This document shows positions 37,001-44,302 of a stretch of DNA of 64,000 nt, one piece after another. Under the pieces are notes generated by a model. The model had not been told where the DNA came from and ran no database searches. It saw nothing but the letters and a program-made list of their open reading frames with translations. Both the position numbers and the translations under genes were made by a program. Position 1 is the stretch's first letter, and the number at the start of each line of letters is the position of its first letter. The DNA comes from Aldersonia sp036524855 (lineage in GTDB: Bacteria > Actinomycetota > Actinomycetes > Mycobacteriales > Mycobacteriaceae): contig DATDBL010000247.1 in the NCBI GenBank assembly GCA_036524855.1, forward strand, positions 1-64,000, in the 5' to 3' direction.

Positions 37001-37437
37001 GCCAGTTCACCAGGTTCCTGTCGCTGCTGCGGGAGAGCCTCGACGCCGCCGGCATCGAGTACTGCTACCTGGACGGCTCTATGTCGTCGAAACAGCGAAC
37101 CCGAGAGATAGGCCGGTTCACCGAGGGGGCGGCCCAGGTGTTCCTGATCAGTCTGAAGGCCGGCGGATTCGGCCTGAACCTCACCGAGGCCGACTACTGC
37201 TTCCTCTGCGACCCGTGGTGGAACCCGGCCACAGAGGCGCAAGCGGTCGATCGGGCGCACAGGATCGGCCAGACCCGCCCGGTGAACGTGTACCGGCTCG
37301 TGTCCGCTGGCACCATCGAGGAGAAGGTCATCGCACTGCAAGAGCGCAAGCGCAAACTGTTCAACGCGGTCGTCGACGACGGCGACCTGTTCGGCACCGC
37401 AATCAGCGAATCCGACATCCGCGAGATGCTGGCGTAG
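34087..37437 (+). CDS. SWIM zinc-finger SNF2/HepA-type helicase
   Basis: A protein of 1116 residues. A SWIM zinc finger is seen at about residues 78-100 (CSCPVSQFCKHAVAAL, CxC...CxH). An SNF2 ATPase lies in the second half: Walker A DDMGLGKTLQ, DEAQ box VVLDEAQFVKNHNAK, and helicase motifs V-VI in LISLKAGGFGLNL and QAVDRAHRIGQTRPV. Such bacterial SNF2 proteins use ATP to translocate on DNA or displace bound protein. The role is unknown; SWIM fingers suggest DNA or protein contact. The start ATG gives MSIDWAAS; a TTG 30 nt upstream is less likely. Confidence 0.93.
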   Translation: MSIDWAASITEESLRRHFDELTVSRGGRVHGLDRVEAAQWDGRKATLSAQCRGSAHERYSCSIEFDPAGPNWQIAWAECSCPVSQFCKHAVAALLAFGAFAEAPEAAGATPSDWETYLEALLREPAATPQRAPLALLAEYKQAGTTYEPAPSVSLQPATLGRRGTWIRTGISWKNLLATSVDARYDARQYAAMHNMARTLRVEVYNFLYANSLPLYSAPRSFWGLLDDLRNAGVAVVCGGSPEATRLEITDAAVRLDFDRDPGGGAAIAARLVVAGEPCDTPGAVGLIGKPIPHGVFYVDDGRLTLARFDPAPHPTLLDLVARGTVVHVSADDMDRFTVEALPVLTRRVPLLVPDGVFEPPRVEGPTPVLSTTGGADGGEAWWSIRYVVNDRAYDYEPWSDARVDYRDSAAEDTAWKEVADVLERVAGATTSWRSQAHAHVSTMLRTRPDKPLFDELAAIGSARTNADAVAASSIPVLCSMVRYTPAEFAHLTAGILPQLLARDDMIVDSSVDGAQFRPAQAELAFGAADDVAGNDWFDLGITLTVAGEDVPIARVFTEIATGATHMLLPSGTYFPLDTPELTRLRELIEEAQALGELESGRANAGSHNVTLWEELLALGVVDAQVAAWHATLQRMSAARPPQQVDPPDTLRADLREYQHDGLNWLSFLWDNGFGGILADDMGLGKTLQALALFCRAREQGGTGPFLVVAPTSVVTNWAAECAKFAPDLTAVPVTSTVARGKVPIAELAVGADVVITSYTLLRIDFEHYGAVEWAAVVLDEAQFVKNHNAKVHQCARRLSAPFKLAITGTPMENNLLELWALLSITAPGLFPRPQPFTDYYRRPIESGQDPERLHTLRRRMKPMMLRRTKDQVASDLPPKQEQTLTLDLVAKHRKLYDTRLARERQKVLGLLGDFERNRFEIFRSLTMLRQLSLHAGLVDEADLGVGSAKVDYLTEQLPGLVAEGHSALVFSQFTRFLSLLRESLDAAGIEYCYLDGSMSSKQRTREIGRFTEGAAQVFLISLKAGGFGLNLTEADYCFLCDPWWNPATEAQAVDRAHRIGQTRPVNVYRLVSAGTIEEKVIALQERKRKLFNAVVDDGDLFGTAISESDIREMLA

Positions 37438-37450
37438 GCGGCTGGCCGCC

Positions 37451-37493
37451 CGTGAGTGGTTGTGGAGTGTCTGGACTCCCACAACCACTCACG
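37451..37493. repeat. Dispersed palindromic repeat family B, copy 2 (terminator-like)
   Basis: Arms CGTGAGTGGTTGTGG and CCACAACCACTCACG are a perfect 15-bp inverted pair. It starts 13 bp after the helicase stop. It shares the flanking GCCGCC and the central GTCTGGAC or TCTGGAC run with copy 1 at 29131. Confidence 0.8.
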
Positions 37494-37508
37494 AGTGACT
37501 GCAAGGGC

Positions 37509-37584
37509 GACCTCGCACAGCGATTCGACGCTTCGCAGGGAGTGCGTGCAGCCTGCGCGAAGCGTCCACAGACCGTGCGAGGTC
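37509..37584. repeat. Large imperfect palindrome 1
   Basis: Outer perfect arms GACCTCGCAC at 37509 and GTGCGAGGTC at 37575. Inside, GACGCTTCGCAGG pairs with CCTGCGCGAAGCGTC with a two-base bulge. No coding content is seen. It is a long cruciform-forming element. Confidence 0.8.
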
Positions 37585-37607
37585 GGACCGGCGCCGCACA
37601 TTTCGTG

Positions 37608-37684
37608 ACTTCGCAGAACAAGTCGCAACCTCGCAGTGGGTATTCCGTCTTCCGTCTGCGAGGTTGCGAGATGTGCTGCGAAGT
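37608..37684. repeat. Large imperfect palindrome 2
   Basis: Two 29-bp arms, 37608-37636 and 37656-37684, pair with three mismatches around a 19-nt loop. The innermost 14 bases, TCGCAACCTCGCAG, are perfect. It shares the words CTTCGCAG and CCTCGCA with palindrome 1, so the two are probably related copies of one element. Confidence 0.82.
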
Positions 37685-37809
37685 GGGCGGGAACCGGTGC
37701 TACACGGTGCCAGGTGGTGGTGGACATGTATCGCTCTAGGATCGGTCGACACAGGACGTGCGTTGCTGCTGCTCGGCTTTGTGCCGAGCGTTACACCGAG
37801 GAGGCCACG

Positions 37810-38433
37810 ATGGTCGACACCCGCATCGACCCCGCGACCCGGCGGGCGCTGCACGGCGTCGCCGAATTGCTCGTCGCCGGACCGCAATACCGTGCGCACG
37901 GCACGATCCGGCTCGCCGTCGACGCGGGGGGATTCGCCGGCACGGTGCTGCGAGTCGGCGTCCGGGGAGCTGAGCTCGTCTGGCCGGGCGGGCACGCCGC
38001 GTTGAACGGCCGCACCTGCGCCGAACTCGGTGCGCTCGCCTCCGTCGACCCCGGCGTCCCCGAAGGCCTGTACCGCGACACCTCCGGCGTCGGCCTCGAC
38101 GAACCGCTCACGGTCGACGTCGACACCGCAACCCGCTACCTGGAGTGGTTCAGCCTGGGCGACAAGGCGCTACGGTTGTTCGCGCCGGAGCAGACGCCCG
38201 TGCTGTGGCCGGAGCACTTCGACCTCGGGATCATCGTCGGCGCGGCGAACTACGGCGTGTCGCTCGGCGACGACGAGATCGCCGAGCCCTACGCATACAT
38301 CGGACCGCACACGCCGCAGACCGGACCGTTCTGGAACGCGTCGTTCGGGGCCGCGCGCACCGCCGCCGACCTGCCGACGGTCGAGGCCGTCGCCGCGTTC
38401 TTCGCCGAAGGTCGGGACCGCGGCGAAGCGTAG
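37810..38433 (+). CDS. Conserved hypothetical protein, 207 aa
   Basis: A soluble 207-residue protein without recognised domain; GLIIVGAANYGVSLGDDEI-like central sequence and a C-terminal PHTPQTGPFWNASFGAARTA are distinctive. The ATG follows GAGGAGG closely, which decides the start against a longer open frame that runs through the palindromes upstream. Monocistronic as far as can be seen. Base composition is like the backbone. No function is proposed. Confidence 0.75.
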   Translation: MVDTRIDPATRRALHGVAELLVAGPQYRAHGTIRLAVDAGGFAGTVLRVGVRGAELVWPGGHAALNGRTCAELGALASVDPGVPEGLYRDTSGVGLDEPLTVDVDTATRYLEWFSLGDKALRLFAPEQTPVLWPEHFDLGIIVGAANYGVSLGDDEIAEPYAYIGPHTPQTGPFWNASFGAARTAADLPTVEAVAAFFAEGRDRGEA

Positions 38434-38500
38434 TGTGTGCACAACTTCGGGCGACCGCACGAGCGGCGTTGCGGCGGCAGTGCGGCACGAGACCGATTGA

Positions 38501-38547
38501 GTGGCGGCGCATCTCGGCGTGTCGGCGGCCACTCGGGCGTGATCACG
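38501..38547. repeat. Dispersed palindromic repeat family A, partial copy 4
   Basis: ATCTCGGCGTGTCGGCGGCC and the following GGGCGTGATCACGCC match the centre and right end of the family A unit. The left end has diverged or is missing. It lies 70 bp after the stop of the hypothetical gene at 37810. Confidence 0.65.
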
Positions 38548-38584
38548 CCGGTCTGCGCGCGCACAGCGACGGCTCGGCCTCCCA

Positions 38585-38680
38585 TCGCTACTGAAGGGTT
38601 CCCCCGACTGTCGCTGGCGGGTGAGTGAGGGGTCCCCACAGCAGCGAATTCGACGGTGAGGGATGTCTCAGTAGCGAAGG
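38585..38680. repeat. Dispersed palindromic repeat family C, inverted pair
   Basis: Two family C units face each other. The outer ends CGCTACTGA at 38586 and TCAGTAGCG at 38668 are inverted, and both contain the GAGGGGTCCCC-type core and the CGACGGTGAGGG word seen in copy 1 at 22628. The pair lies just downstream of the ku gene end. Confidence 0.68.
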
Positions 38681-38722
38681 CGGACCACGCGACCACACGC
38701 GAGAGCGCCCGAACGGGCATGC

Positions 38723-39646
38723 TCAGGCGCCCTTGCGCGCCCTTGTGGTGCTGCTCTTCTCCGCGGCGGTGGATTTCGACGCCGATTTCGACGCCGCCTT
38801 CTTCTCCGCCTTCTTGGCGGTGGCCTTGCGCGGCTCCGACTTCTCCTCCGACGTACCCGCCTTCGTGCCCGCCGCCTCGACGCTGCGCTGCAGGGCGGCG
38901 ACGAGGTCGACGACCTCCGCGTCCTCGGTCTCGGCCTCGGGCGCCTCCGGGTGCACGACCTTGCCGCCGCCGGCGGCGAGGGTCTCCTCGAGCATCTCGC
39001 GCAGCTCGATCTGGTAGTCGTCGGTGAACTCGGTCGGGTCGAAGTCGCCGGACATCGTGTCGACGAGGGTCTCGGCCATCTTGATCTCCTGCGGCCGCGG
39101 TTCCGTGACGTCGTCGAGCGATTCGAAGTCGGCCGCGCGAACCTCGTCGGGCCACAGCAGCGTCTGCAGCACCAGCACTCCGTCGCGCACCCGTAGTGCC
39201 GCCAGCCGCGTCTTCTGCCGCAGCGTGAAGTGCACCAGCGCGGTCTTGTCGATCTCCTCGAGCGTGCGAGCCAGCAGCACATAGGCTTTCGGCGTGTTGG
39301 AGTCCGGCTCGAGGTAGTAGCTCTTGTCGAAGAGGATCGGGTCTATCTGTTCGGACGGGACGAACTGCAGCACCGGGATCTCGTGTTTCTCCGCCGCGGG
39401 CAGTTTCGCGAAGTCCTCGTCGGTGAGGATCACCTTCTCGTCGTCGGGTGAGATGTAGGCCTTGTCGATGTCGGCGAACTGCACCGACTGCCCACACACG
39501 CTGCAGACCCGGTCGTACTTGATCCGGCCCCCGTCCTTCGCGTGCACCTGGTGAAACCGGATGTCGTGGTCCTCGGTGGCGGTGTACACCTTCACCGGGA
39601 CGTTCACCAACCCGAAGGCGATGGATCCCTTCCAGATCGACCTCAT
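38723..39646 (-). CDS. ku: Ku protein, non-homologous end joining
   Basis: A 307-residue prokaryotic Ku homologue, which forms a homodimeric ring on DNA ends and recruits LigD. The N-terminus MRSIWKGSIAFGLVNVPVKVYTAT, the segment CSVCGQSV and the core beta-barrel (KSYYLEP, ALRVRDGVLVLQTLLWPDEVR) are typical. The C-terminal 60 residues are Lys/Ala/Ser-rich, the DNA-binding tail common in actinobacteria. No ligD is in the window. The gene is the last of a minus-strand group with the cyclase and SDR genes, 7 nt after the cyclase stop. Confidence 0.95.
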   Translation of the reverse strand: MRSIWKGSIAFGLVNVPVKVYTATEDHDIRFHQVHAKDGGRIKYDRVCSVCGQSVQFADIDKAYISPDDEKVILTDEDFAKLPAAEKHEIPVLQFVPSEQIDPILFDKSYYLEPDSNTPKAYVLLARTLEEIDKTALVHFTLRQKTRLAALRVRDGVLVLQTLLWPDEVRAADFESLDDVTEPRPQEIKMAETLVDTMSGDFDPTEFTDDYQIELREMLEETLAAGGGKVVHPEAPEAETEDAEVVDLVAALQRSVEAAGTKAGTSEEKSEPRKATAKKAEKKAASKSASKSTAAEKSSTTRARKGA

Positions 39647-39653
39647 GTCCTCA

Positions 39654-40805
39654 TCATGATCGAAGTCCCGGGATATGGCGAGCGAGCCGCGGATCCACCG
39701 CGGACGCAAACAACCGGGCACGCACGGGCGCGGGCGCGGCGGCGGCCGTGCGCGCCATCGCTGCGGCGGTACCGACCGGATCCGCGCGACCGGACAGGTA
39801 GGCCCGCTGGCAGCCGACCGGAAGCGTGAAGAACGCCGCGAAGAAGGCCGCCGTCTGGTCGGCCGGCATGCCGAGCAGGGCGCGCAGGCCCATGCGACGC
39901 AACCGACCCACCAGTCGGGACCGCGGCGGGTGCAGCACGCGACGCGGATCCTCGCCGGCGGCGATTCCCGCGGCCACGAGGTCTGCCGCGGCAAGCGAAG
40001 CGGCCACGCTGTAACCGGTGCACGGGTGTCCCAGCCCTGCACGCGACCCGAACGACACCGTGGCCGGGGGCAACGTCGGCGGTTCGACCGCGAACCGAAC
40101 TCGCTCCACCGGCTCGGCCCCGGTCGCGTGCATGCCCCGCGCCGCCAGCCGCGCGACCAAGCGGTCTCGCAGCACCCCGAGGTCGAGCGGCGGTCGGCCG
40201 ACCAGGCACGTCTCCTCGACGAGCGTGACGCCACTGCCCAGCGGCACCGCGTAGAGAAACGACGGTGGGTCGCCCGGGTCGGCGCCGTGGTCGGCGCGCC
40301 AGTCCATGAACCAGGCGTCGGCGCCGTCGAGGACGGGCACGGCGTCGGCGCTGTCGATCATGAGGCCGTAGGCGGTCTGCTGGGGGAGACCGGCCGGTGC
40401 GCCGACGCCGCGCGCGTCAACGACGACGCGGGCACTCAGCGTGGTCCCGTCGTCCAGGTACACCCGGCCGGCGACGAGGTCGATGGCGCGCGCCGCGATG
40501 ACCTCCGCGTGCCCGAGGTCCAGCGCGGCGTGCAGTGCGATGGAGTCGAGAATCCGGTAGCCACGCGCGATGGGTTGACGCACGGTCGTCCACGCCTGCG
40601 GATGGTCGACGTGCGCGGCCACCGCGGCCCCAGGCAGCCAGGCGGGCAGCTCGTCGGCCCACGCGGCATACGTCGCGCGCCAAGCGCGCTCGGGGTGCGG
40701 GTCGACGGCGATGACGCGCAGGCCCCGCGCGAGGCACCGGTGTGCCAGCGCGCGCCCGGCGGGGCCGAGGCCGACGACGACCACGTCCGCGTCGACCGCC
40801 CCCAT
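39654..40805 (-). CDS. crtL: Lycopene beta-cyclase-like flavoprotein (CrtL type)
   Basis: A 383-residue protein with an N-terminal dinucleotide-binding motif (VVVVGLGPAGRALAHRC) and lycopene cyclase features: TYAAWADELPAW, RVVVDARGVG, AWFMDWR and VTLVEETCLV. Such enzymes close the ends of lycopene to give beta-carotene. No other carotenoid gene (crtE, crtB, crtI) is in the window. It overlaps neither neighbour, with 2 nt to the SDR gene and 7 nt to ku, and is probably co-transcribed with both. A related flavoprotein with another substrate cannot be excluded. Confidence 0.82.
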   Translation of the reverse strand: MGAVDADVVVVGLGPAGRALAHRCLARGLRVIAVDPHPERAWRATYAAWADELPAWLPGAAVAAHVDHPQAWTTVRQPIARGYRILDSIALHAALDLGHAEVIAARAIDLVAGRVYLDDGTTLSARVVVDARGVGAPAGLPQQTAYGLMIDSADAVPVLDGADAWFMDWRADHGADPGDPPSFLYAVPLGSGVTLVEETCLVGRPPLDLGVLRDRLVARLAARGMHATGAEPVERVRFAVEPPTLPPATVSFGSRAGLGHPCTGYSVAASLAAADLVAAGIAAGEDPRRVLHPPRSRLVGRLRRMGLRALLGMPADQTAAFFAAFFTLPVGCQRAYLSGRADPVGTAAAMARTAAAAPAPVRARLFASAVDPRLARHIPGLRS

Positions 40806-40807
40806 CG

Positions 40808-41578
40808 CTACGGTGAGCCGGTTGCCAGCAGTCCGCCGTCGACGCGCACGGTCTCGCCGGTGATCCAGGACGCGGAGTCCGACACCAGGAACCCGACCAG
40901 CTTCGCGACGTCCTCGGCGGTGCCGAGGCGTTTCATCGGGTAGCGGGCTGCGGCGACGTCCTCTCCCGCCGCGACCAGGGCCTCCGCGAACTTCGTCTTC
41001 ACGATGCCCGGCGCCACCGCGTTGACCCGGATCTTCGGCCCGAGTTGCCACGCGAGTTCCTCCGTCAGCCGGATCAGCGCCGCCTTGGACGCACCATAGG
41101 CGGCGATCACGCCGGATGAGCGCAGGCCCGCGACGCTGGCGATGTTCACGACAGCCCCGCCGTGCTCGGCCATCCACGCCCGGTACGCCTCCTGCACGAA
41201 GCCGAGCGCGCCGACCACGTTGACGTCGAATATCTTGCGCACCGCTGCGAGGTCGGCGTCCATCAGCGGACCGTAGGTCGGGTTGATGCCGGTGTTGTTG
41301 ATGAGGATGTCCAGCGAGCCGAGTTCCTCGACGGTGGTCCGGACCGCGAGCGCCCGCCCGTCTGTGTCGCCGGAGTTCGCCGGCACCGCGACCACCTTGC
41401 CCGGGTGCCCCAGGGCCGACAACGACGCAGCCGCCTCCTCGAGTTCGTCCGGTTTGCGGGCGGTGATCGTCACGGATGCGCCGCGCGCCAGCAGTTCGGC
41501 GGCAATGCCGTGGCCGATCCCGCGGCTGGCCCCGGTCACCAGGGCGCCGCGTCCGGCGAGGTCCCGTTCGGTCGTCAT
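40808..41578 (-). CDS. Short-chain dehydrogenase/reductase (FabG-like)
   Basis: A 256-residue classical SDR. The cofactor motif TGASRGIG is at residues 15-22, NNTG marks the second motif, and the catalytic set is Ser in NIASVAG with Tyr and Lys in AAYGASKAAL. The terminal SWITGETVRVDGG is standard. The substrate is unknown. It is the first gene of the SDR-crtL-ku unit and diverges from the ABC-F gene across 130 bp. Confidence 0.92.
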   Translation of the reverse strand: MTTERDLAGRGALVTGASRGIGHGIAAELLARGASVTITARKPDELEEAAASLSALGHPGKVVAVPANSGDTDGRALAVRTTVEELGSLDILINNTGINPTYGPLMDADLAAVRKIFDVNVVGALGFVQEAYRAWMAEHGGAVVNIASVAGLRSSGVIAAYGASKAALIRLTEELAWQLGPKIRVNAVAPGIVKTKFAEALVAAGEDVAAARYPMKRLGTAEDVAKLVGFLVSDSASWITGETVRVDGGLLATGSP

Positions 41579-41708
41579 GCTGGCACGTTAGCGGAGCCCA
41601 CGTTTGCGGAGGCACAGTGGCGTCGGGGCAGCCCGCGCCCTGCGTAGAATGGTTGTTTCGTGCGCCCGACCGGGCCGTATCCAAGCGTCGACGACAGGGA
41701 GACTTCGC

Positions 41709-43340
41709 GTGATCACCGCCACCGACCTCGAGGTTCGGGCCGGCGTACGCACCCTCGTCACCGCGCCGGGCAACCACCTGCGCATCCAGCCCGGCGACCG
41801 CATCGGGCTCGTCGGCCGTAATGGCGCCGGCAAGACCACCACCGTGCGGATCCTCGCCGGGGCGGGCGAGCCGTACGCGGGCAAGATCACCCGGAGCGGC
41901 GACGCCGGCTACCTGCCTCAGGACCCACGCGAGGGCGACCTCGACGTGCTCGGCAAGGACCGGGTGCTGTCCGCCCGCGGCCTCGACACGCTCATCCGCC
42001 GGCTCGAGAAGCAGCAACTGCTCATGGCCGAGCACGTCGACGAGACCGAGCGCGACAAGGCCGTGCGCAAGTACGGCCAGCTCGAGGACCGGTTCTCCGC
42101 GCTCGGCGGGTACGTCGCCGAGAGCGAGGCGGCGCGGATCTGCAACAACCTCGGTCTGCCCGAGCGCGTGCTCGCGCAGCCGCTGCGCACGCTGTCGGGT
42201 GGTCAGCGCCGACGCATCGAACTCGCTCGCATCCTGTTCGGCGCCTCCGACGGCAGCGGCGGCCGCTCCGACACGACGCTGCTGCTCGACGAACCGACCA
42301 ACCATCTCGACGCCGACTCCATCACCTGGCTGCGCGGGTTCCTGCAGAACCACGACGGCGGACTGGTCGTGATCAGCCACGACGTCGACCTGCTCGCCGA
42401 CGTCGTGAACCGGGTGTGGTTCCTCGACGCGGTCCGCGGCGAGGTCGACGTCTACAACATGGGCTGGCAGCGCTACCTCGACGCGCGGGCCACCGACGAG
42501 CAGCGCCGCCGCCGCGAACGGGCGAACGCGGAGAAGAAGGCGAGCGCGCTGCGCGCCCAGGCCGCCAAGCTCGGCGCCAAGGCCACCAAGGCCGTCGCCG
42601 CGCAGAACATGGCCAAGCGGGCCGATCGCCTGCTCGCCGACCTCGACGAGGTGCGGGTCGCCGACAAGGTCGCGCGGATCAAGTTCCCGTCCCCGGCGCC
42701 CTGCGGCAAGACGCCGCTGATGGCGAGCAGCCTGACCAAGGTGTACGGGTCGCTGGAGATCTTCACCGGCGTCGACCTCGCCATCGACCGGGGCAGCCGG
42801 GTCGTGGTGCTCGGCCTCAACGGCGCGGGCAAGACGACGCTGCTGCGCCTGCTCGCCGGCGTCGAGACCGCCGACGGCGGCACCATCGATCCCGGGCACG
42901 GGCTGAAGGTCGGCTACTTCGCTCAGGAGCACGACACTCTCGACAACAACGCCACCGTCTGGGAGAACACCCGGCACGCCGCGCCGGACGCGGGGGAGCA
43001 GGACCTGCGCGGGTTGCTCGGTGCGTTCATGTTCACCGGCCCGCAGCTCGAGCAGCCGGCCGGCACGCTGTCGGGCGGCGAGAAGACCCGCCTGGCGCTC
43101 GCCGGGCTCGTCTCGTCGGCGGCGAACGTGCTGCTGCTCGACGAACCCACCAACAACCTGGACCCGATCTCACGTGAGCAGGTCCTCGACGCGCTGCGCA
43201 GCTACGCCGGCGCGGTGGTGCTGGTGACCCACGACCCGGGCGCCGCCGAGGCGCTCTCGCCCGAGCGGGTCATCCTGCTGCCCGACGGTACCGAGGACCA
43301 CTGGTCGGAGGACTACCTGGAGCTGATCACGCTGGCGTGA
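41709..43340 (+). CDS. ABC-F family ATPase
   Basis: A 543-residue protein with two ATPase domains and no membrane part. The domains have Walker A GRNGAGKTT and GLNGAGKTT, signatures LSGGQRRR and LSGGEKTR, and Walker B LLLDEPTNHLD and LLLDEPTNNLD. A linker rich in Arg/Lys/Ala joins them. ABC-F proteins act on the ribosome as translation factors or antibiotic-protection proteins. The counterpart is Rv1473. The GTG start has a GGGAG element 6 nt upstream. Its last 28 nt overlap the convergent dioxygenase gene. Confidence 0.94.
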   Translation: MITATDLEVRAGVRTLVTAPGNHLRIQPGDRIGLVGRNGAGKTTTVRILAGAGEPYAGKITRSGDAGYLPQDPREGDLDVLGKDRVLSARGLDTLIRRLEKQQLLMAEHVDETERDKAVRKYGQLEDRFSALGGYVAESEAARICNNLGLPERVLAQPLRTLSGGQRRRIELARILFGASDGSGGRSDTTLLLDEPTNHLDADSITWLRGFLQNHDGGLVVISHDVDLLADVVNRVWFLDAVRGEVDVYNMGWQRYLDARATDEQRRRRERANAEKKASALRAQAAKLGAKATKAVAAQNMAKRADRLLADLDEVRVADKVARIKFPSPAPCGKTPLMASSLTKVYGSLEIFTGVDLAIDRGSRVVVLGLNGAGKTTLLRLLAGVETADGGTIDPGHGLKVGYFAQEHDTLDNNATVWENTRHAAPDAGEQDLRGLLGAFMFTGPQLEQPAGTLSGGEKTRLALAGLVSSAANVLLLDEPTNNLDPISREQVLDALRSYAGAVVLVTHDPGAAEALSPERVILLPDGTEDHWSEDYLELITLA

Positions 43341-44302
43341 GCCGCCGCGCGCGTGTCTCGATGCGTGGGCCCCGACATCGCCACCAGCACCCTCCTGGGG
43401 CCGGAATAGGAGCGCCGGGCGTGTGCGGCGAGCACGTTGTCGACGAGCAGCAACTCGCCCGCGCGCCAGTCGACGTCGACGGCATGTCGCCAGCCCATCT
43501 CGCGAACGTGCGTCACGTGATCGGCGGGAATGGGAGTGCCGTCGGCGAAGGTCACCGACTGCGGCATCTCATCCTCGGTGAGCAGTTCCAGCAACGCGGC
43601 GCGGACCTCGCCGGGTAGGCCGGCGTGGTGCCACTGGTCGACCTGGTTGAACCAGACCTCCTCCCCGGTCACCGAGTGCAGGGTCGTCGCGGAGCGGTCC
43701 TGGGTCACCCGCAGTCCGTTCTGTGTCCACGACCAGCTCGCGTGTCCGTCCGCGAGGAACCGCTCGACCTCGTCGCGATCGTCGGTCTCGAACGTCTCCT
43801 GCCAGCTCCGGCCCAGCCCGCGGCCGGAGTGCAGATTCTGGGTGTAGCGCAGGCCGGCCCCGAAGGCGTGACGCACCGCGGGATCGATCGAGGCCAGCCA
43901 TCGGCCCGTGTCGCATATCGCGGTCGCGCCGCCGCTGCGCGCCGGGTGCTCGCAGTAGAACAACAGCCGGGCAGGCCAGCGGTGCGCGTAGGACAGCTCG
44001 CTGTGCATCGAAATCGACTGCTCCGCTGGATACTCGGTAGACGTGTAGATGTTGTCGCCGAGATTGACGCGCGGCGTGTTGCCGTGCAGGTACGCTAACC
44101 GATTCGGCAGCAGTCGATCGACCGCCGCATCCAGGGTCGCCGGGGTGATGTCGAACCCGCGGAAGACCAACGCTCGATGGCGGATCAGTATGGTGTCCAG
44201 GTCGATTCTGGATGCCACCGCAGTCAGACCCGCCACGTCGGCACTGACGTCGAACGCCATCGGGGCGATCTCGGTCGGTTGCCAGGTCTCGTCTTCGGTC
44301 AT
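43313..44302 (-). CDS. TauD/SyrP-like Fe(II)/2-oxoglutarate dioxygenase of the NRPS operon
   Basis: A 329-residue TauD-family oxygenase. The iron ligands are visible as His and Glu in MHSELSYAHRW and the distal His in LLVDNVLAAHARRSY, followed by the 2-oxoglutarate-binding Arg in SGPRRVLVAMSG. Members of the SyrP group hydroxylate a side chain, often the beta carbon of a residue bound to an NRPS carrier domain. The start overlaps the NRPS stop (ATGA), so it is translationally coupled to the synthetase and is the last gene of the operon. The HxE in place of HxD is usual for this subgroup. Confidence 0.88.
   Translation of the reverse strand: MTEDETWQPTEIAPMAFDVSADVAGLTAVASRIDLDTILIRHRALVFRGFDITPATLDAAVDRLLPNRLAYLHGNTPRVNLGDNIYTSTEYPAEQSISMHSELSYAHRWPARLLFYCEHPARSGGATAICDTGRWLASIDPAVRHAFGAGLRYTQNLHSGRGLGRSWQETFETDDRDEVERFLADGHASWSWTQNGLRVTQDRSATTLHSVTGEEVWFNQVDQWHHAGLPGEVRAALLELLTEDEMPQSVTFADGTPIPADHVTHVREMGWRHAVDVDWRAGELLLVDNVLAAHARRSYSGPRRVLVAMSGPTHRDTRAAAHASVISSR

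Noticed and set aside
39654..42977. A very long minus-strand frame running through cyclase, SDR and ABC-F regions
   Set aside because: Only the part up to 40805 is the cyclase. The rest is antisense to the ABC-F gene or out of frame with the SDR gene.
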